The notes under the pieces were generated by a model, which ran no database searches, was not told the DNA's origin, and saw nothing but the letters and a program-made list of their open reading frames with translations. A stretch of DNA of 64,000 nt from Atopsyche davidsoni (Eukaryota; Arthropoda; Insecta; Trichoptera; Hydrobiosidae): contig JAILWY010000004.1 in NCBI GenBank assembly GCA_022113835.1, positions 2,979,501 through 3,043,500 on the forward strand, read 5' to 3'. The position numbers and the translations under genes were made by a program. The first letter of the stretch is position 1. The number at the start of each line of letters is the position of its first letter. Of the stretch, positions 63,279-64,000 are shown in pieces.

Positions 63279-63299
63279 TATTACAAAAAAAAAAAAAAA

Positions 63300-63668
63300 A
63301 GTTGCGGGGCTCGCGCGCCACGTGCGCGGGCCGGCTCACGCGGCGTCACGCGGCGTCACGCGGCGTCACCTGCCGTCACGCGGCGTCACGCGGCGCCCCG
63401 CGGCCAGACGGCTCTCTCGCGAGAATAGCTCGGGCGCCGCGTCACGATCAGCTGTTCGCGCCAAAAGCGGAGCCGGCCACGCCGCGGCCGCAGTCGCTCC
63501 GGTCCCACGGTGGCGCGAGGTCGTCGAGAGCTCCGCGCGGCGCCGACTCTGCTTCCCCGCGATATCGTCCTCGGGCGCGAACTTTTCCCGCAGTCGGTGT
63601 GTCAGTGAGGAGGTTCCCGCGCGTGCTTCCGGATCTCTGTCTCTCTTCTCGTGCTCGGCTCGCCGGCT
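63300..63668 (+). promoter_or_regulatory. GC-rich promoter/5' UTR region of the right-edge gene
   Basis: Extremely CpG-rich sequence starting right after a 16-bp A-run and leading to the signal-peptide ATG at 63669. It contains E-box-like CACGTG (63319-63324) and an array of TCACG motifs (see the repeat at 63333-63402). Composition changes sharply at 63300 from the AT-rich transposon cluster. Transcription start not determined. Confidence 0.5.
63333..63402. repeat. 10-bp tandem repeat in the right-edge promoter
   Basis: About seven near-exact copies of a 10-bp unit, GCGGCGTCAC, in regular phase, one copy changed to TGCCGTCAC. Each unit carries a CGTCA half-site like a CRE/ATF site, spaced one helical turn apart. 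Whether bound or merely an expanded repeat cannot be told from sequence. Confidence 0.75.
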
Positions 63669-63732
63669 ATGGGGAAGATGGTGACGGCGCTGAGGAGATG
63701 GATGTCGGTGCTCGTGACGCTGGCGTTCACAG
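63669..63732 (+). CDS. First coding exon (signal peptide) of a gene leaving the window
   Basis: The ATG at 63669 opens MGKMVTALRRWMSVLVTLAFT, a basic start followed by a hydrophobic core, then a strong donor (G|GTGAGT at 63733). This reads as a secretory signal peptide or N-terminal membrane anchor encoded by exon 1, with the mature protein in exons to the right of the window. It lies just downstream of a GC-rich block (63300-63660) that looks like a CpG-type promoter and 5' UTR. Reading frames over that block are open only because stop codons are rare in GC-rich DNA. I cannot name the protein from 21 residues. A mitochondrial presequence is a weaker alternative. Confidence 0.6.
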
Positions 63733-64000
63733 GTGAGTTTGTTGACAACGCGCTCGCTGCTGCATTTTTCTGACGCTTCCGGCGATCGTCCCTGTTGATG
63801 GCTTTCGCGAAATACAACTGAACACACTTTCGCGAAGTGTAACGTTATTTCAGATCGCGGAAGTCACCGACACTAATTGAATTGTGTAAATAACGAACTG
63901 TGCCAAGGTCTGCTTGGAGATAAAAAAGAAATTCAGCCAAGATTTTTTTCTGCGTAGACATCCTTGGAGAGCCGGACGAGTCTCACAGTGCTACCTGTAT

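Noticed and set aside
63217..63736. Two 150-codon overlapping frames over the right-edge promoter
   Set aside because: They translate the A-run and 10-bp repeat; the signal-peptide frame from 63669 is the better model.
1..64000. CRISPR arrays, operons, rRNA genes
   Set aside because: Exon-intron structure shows a eukaryotic nuclear genome; no spacer-repeat arrays or rRNA signatures seen.

Overview
This is a nuclear eukaryotic window, most likely from an insect or other arthropod. Genes have many short exons, GT-AG introns of about 80-1500 bp and AT-rich intergenic DNA. The transposon set (Penelope-like elements with hammerhead ribozymes, hAT, pogo/Tigger-like MITEs) and the protein sequences fit an arthropod. 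I cannot assign the order from the sequence alone.

Layout. 1-21400 is almost gene-free. AT-rich DNA alternates with short CpG/GC-rich islands, simple repeats and transposon remnants. At its right end, 21040-21253 on the minus strand, is a candidate first coding exon plus an 11-nt microexon of a gene whose other exons would lie further left. If so, much of the left third may be its introns. 22990-33354 (minus) is a complete 30-exon gene for BTAF1/Mot1, the Swi2/Snf2 ATPase that removes TBP from DNA. 33355-41120 is AT-rich with no convincing gene. 41121-42029 (plus) is a NOL12-family nucleolar protein. 42269-45769 (minus) is the endonuclease III DNA glycosylase NTH1, tail-to-tail with NOL12. 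46307-50893 (plus) is a MYSM1-like SANT/SWIRM/JAMM histone H2A deubiquitinase, head-to-head with NTH1. 52688-54580 (minus) is ECSIT, tail-to-tail with MYSM1. 54614-63278 is intergenic, ending in a dense stack of nested transposons. 63669-63732 (plus) is the first coding exon (signal peptide) of a gene that leaves the window on the right, behind a GC-rich promoter with 10-bp repeats.

The genes are housekeeping functions: transcription (BTAF1), chromatin (MYSM1), base excision repair (NTH1), rRNA processing (NOL12) and mitochondrial complex I assembly (ECSIT). They do not form a pathway. NTH1/MYSM1 share a 537-bp divergent promoter region.

The most interesting non-genic signal is a family of Penelope-like retroelement remnants carrying hammerhead ribozyme motifs. 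There are two complete core motifs (59975-60017 minus; 61353-61395 plus), three or four degenerate ones (4755-4800, 5117-5155, 11400-11450, 28075-28105), and a decayed Penelope C-terminal coding fragment between two of them. Hammerhead ribozymes in Penelope-like elements are established knowledge. The specific architecture here (back-to-back palindrome, 10-bp target duplication, insertion inside a pogo MITE) is read from this sequence.
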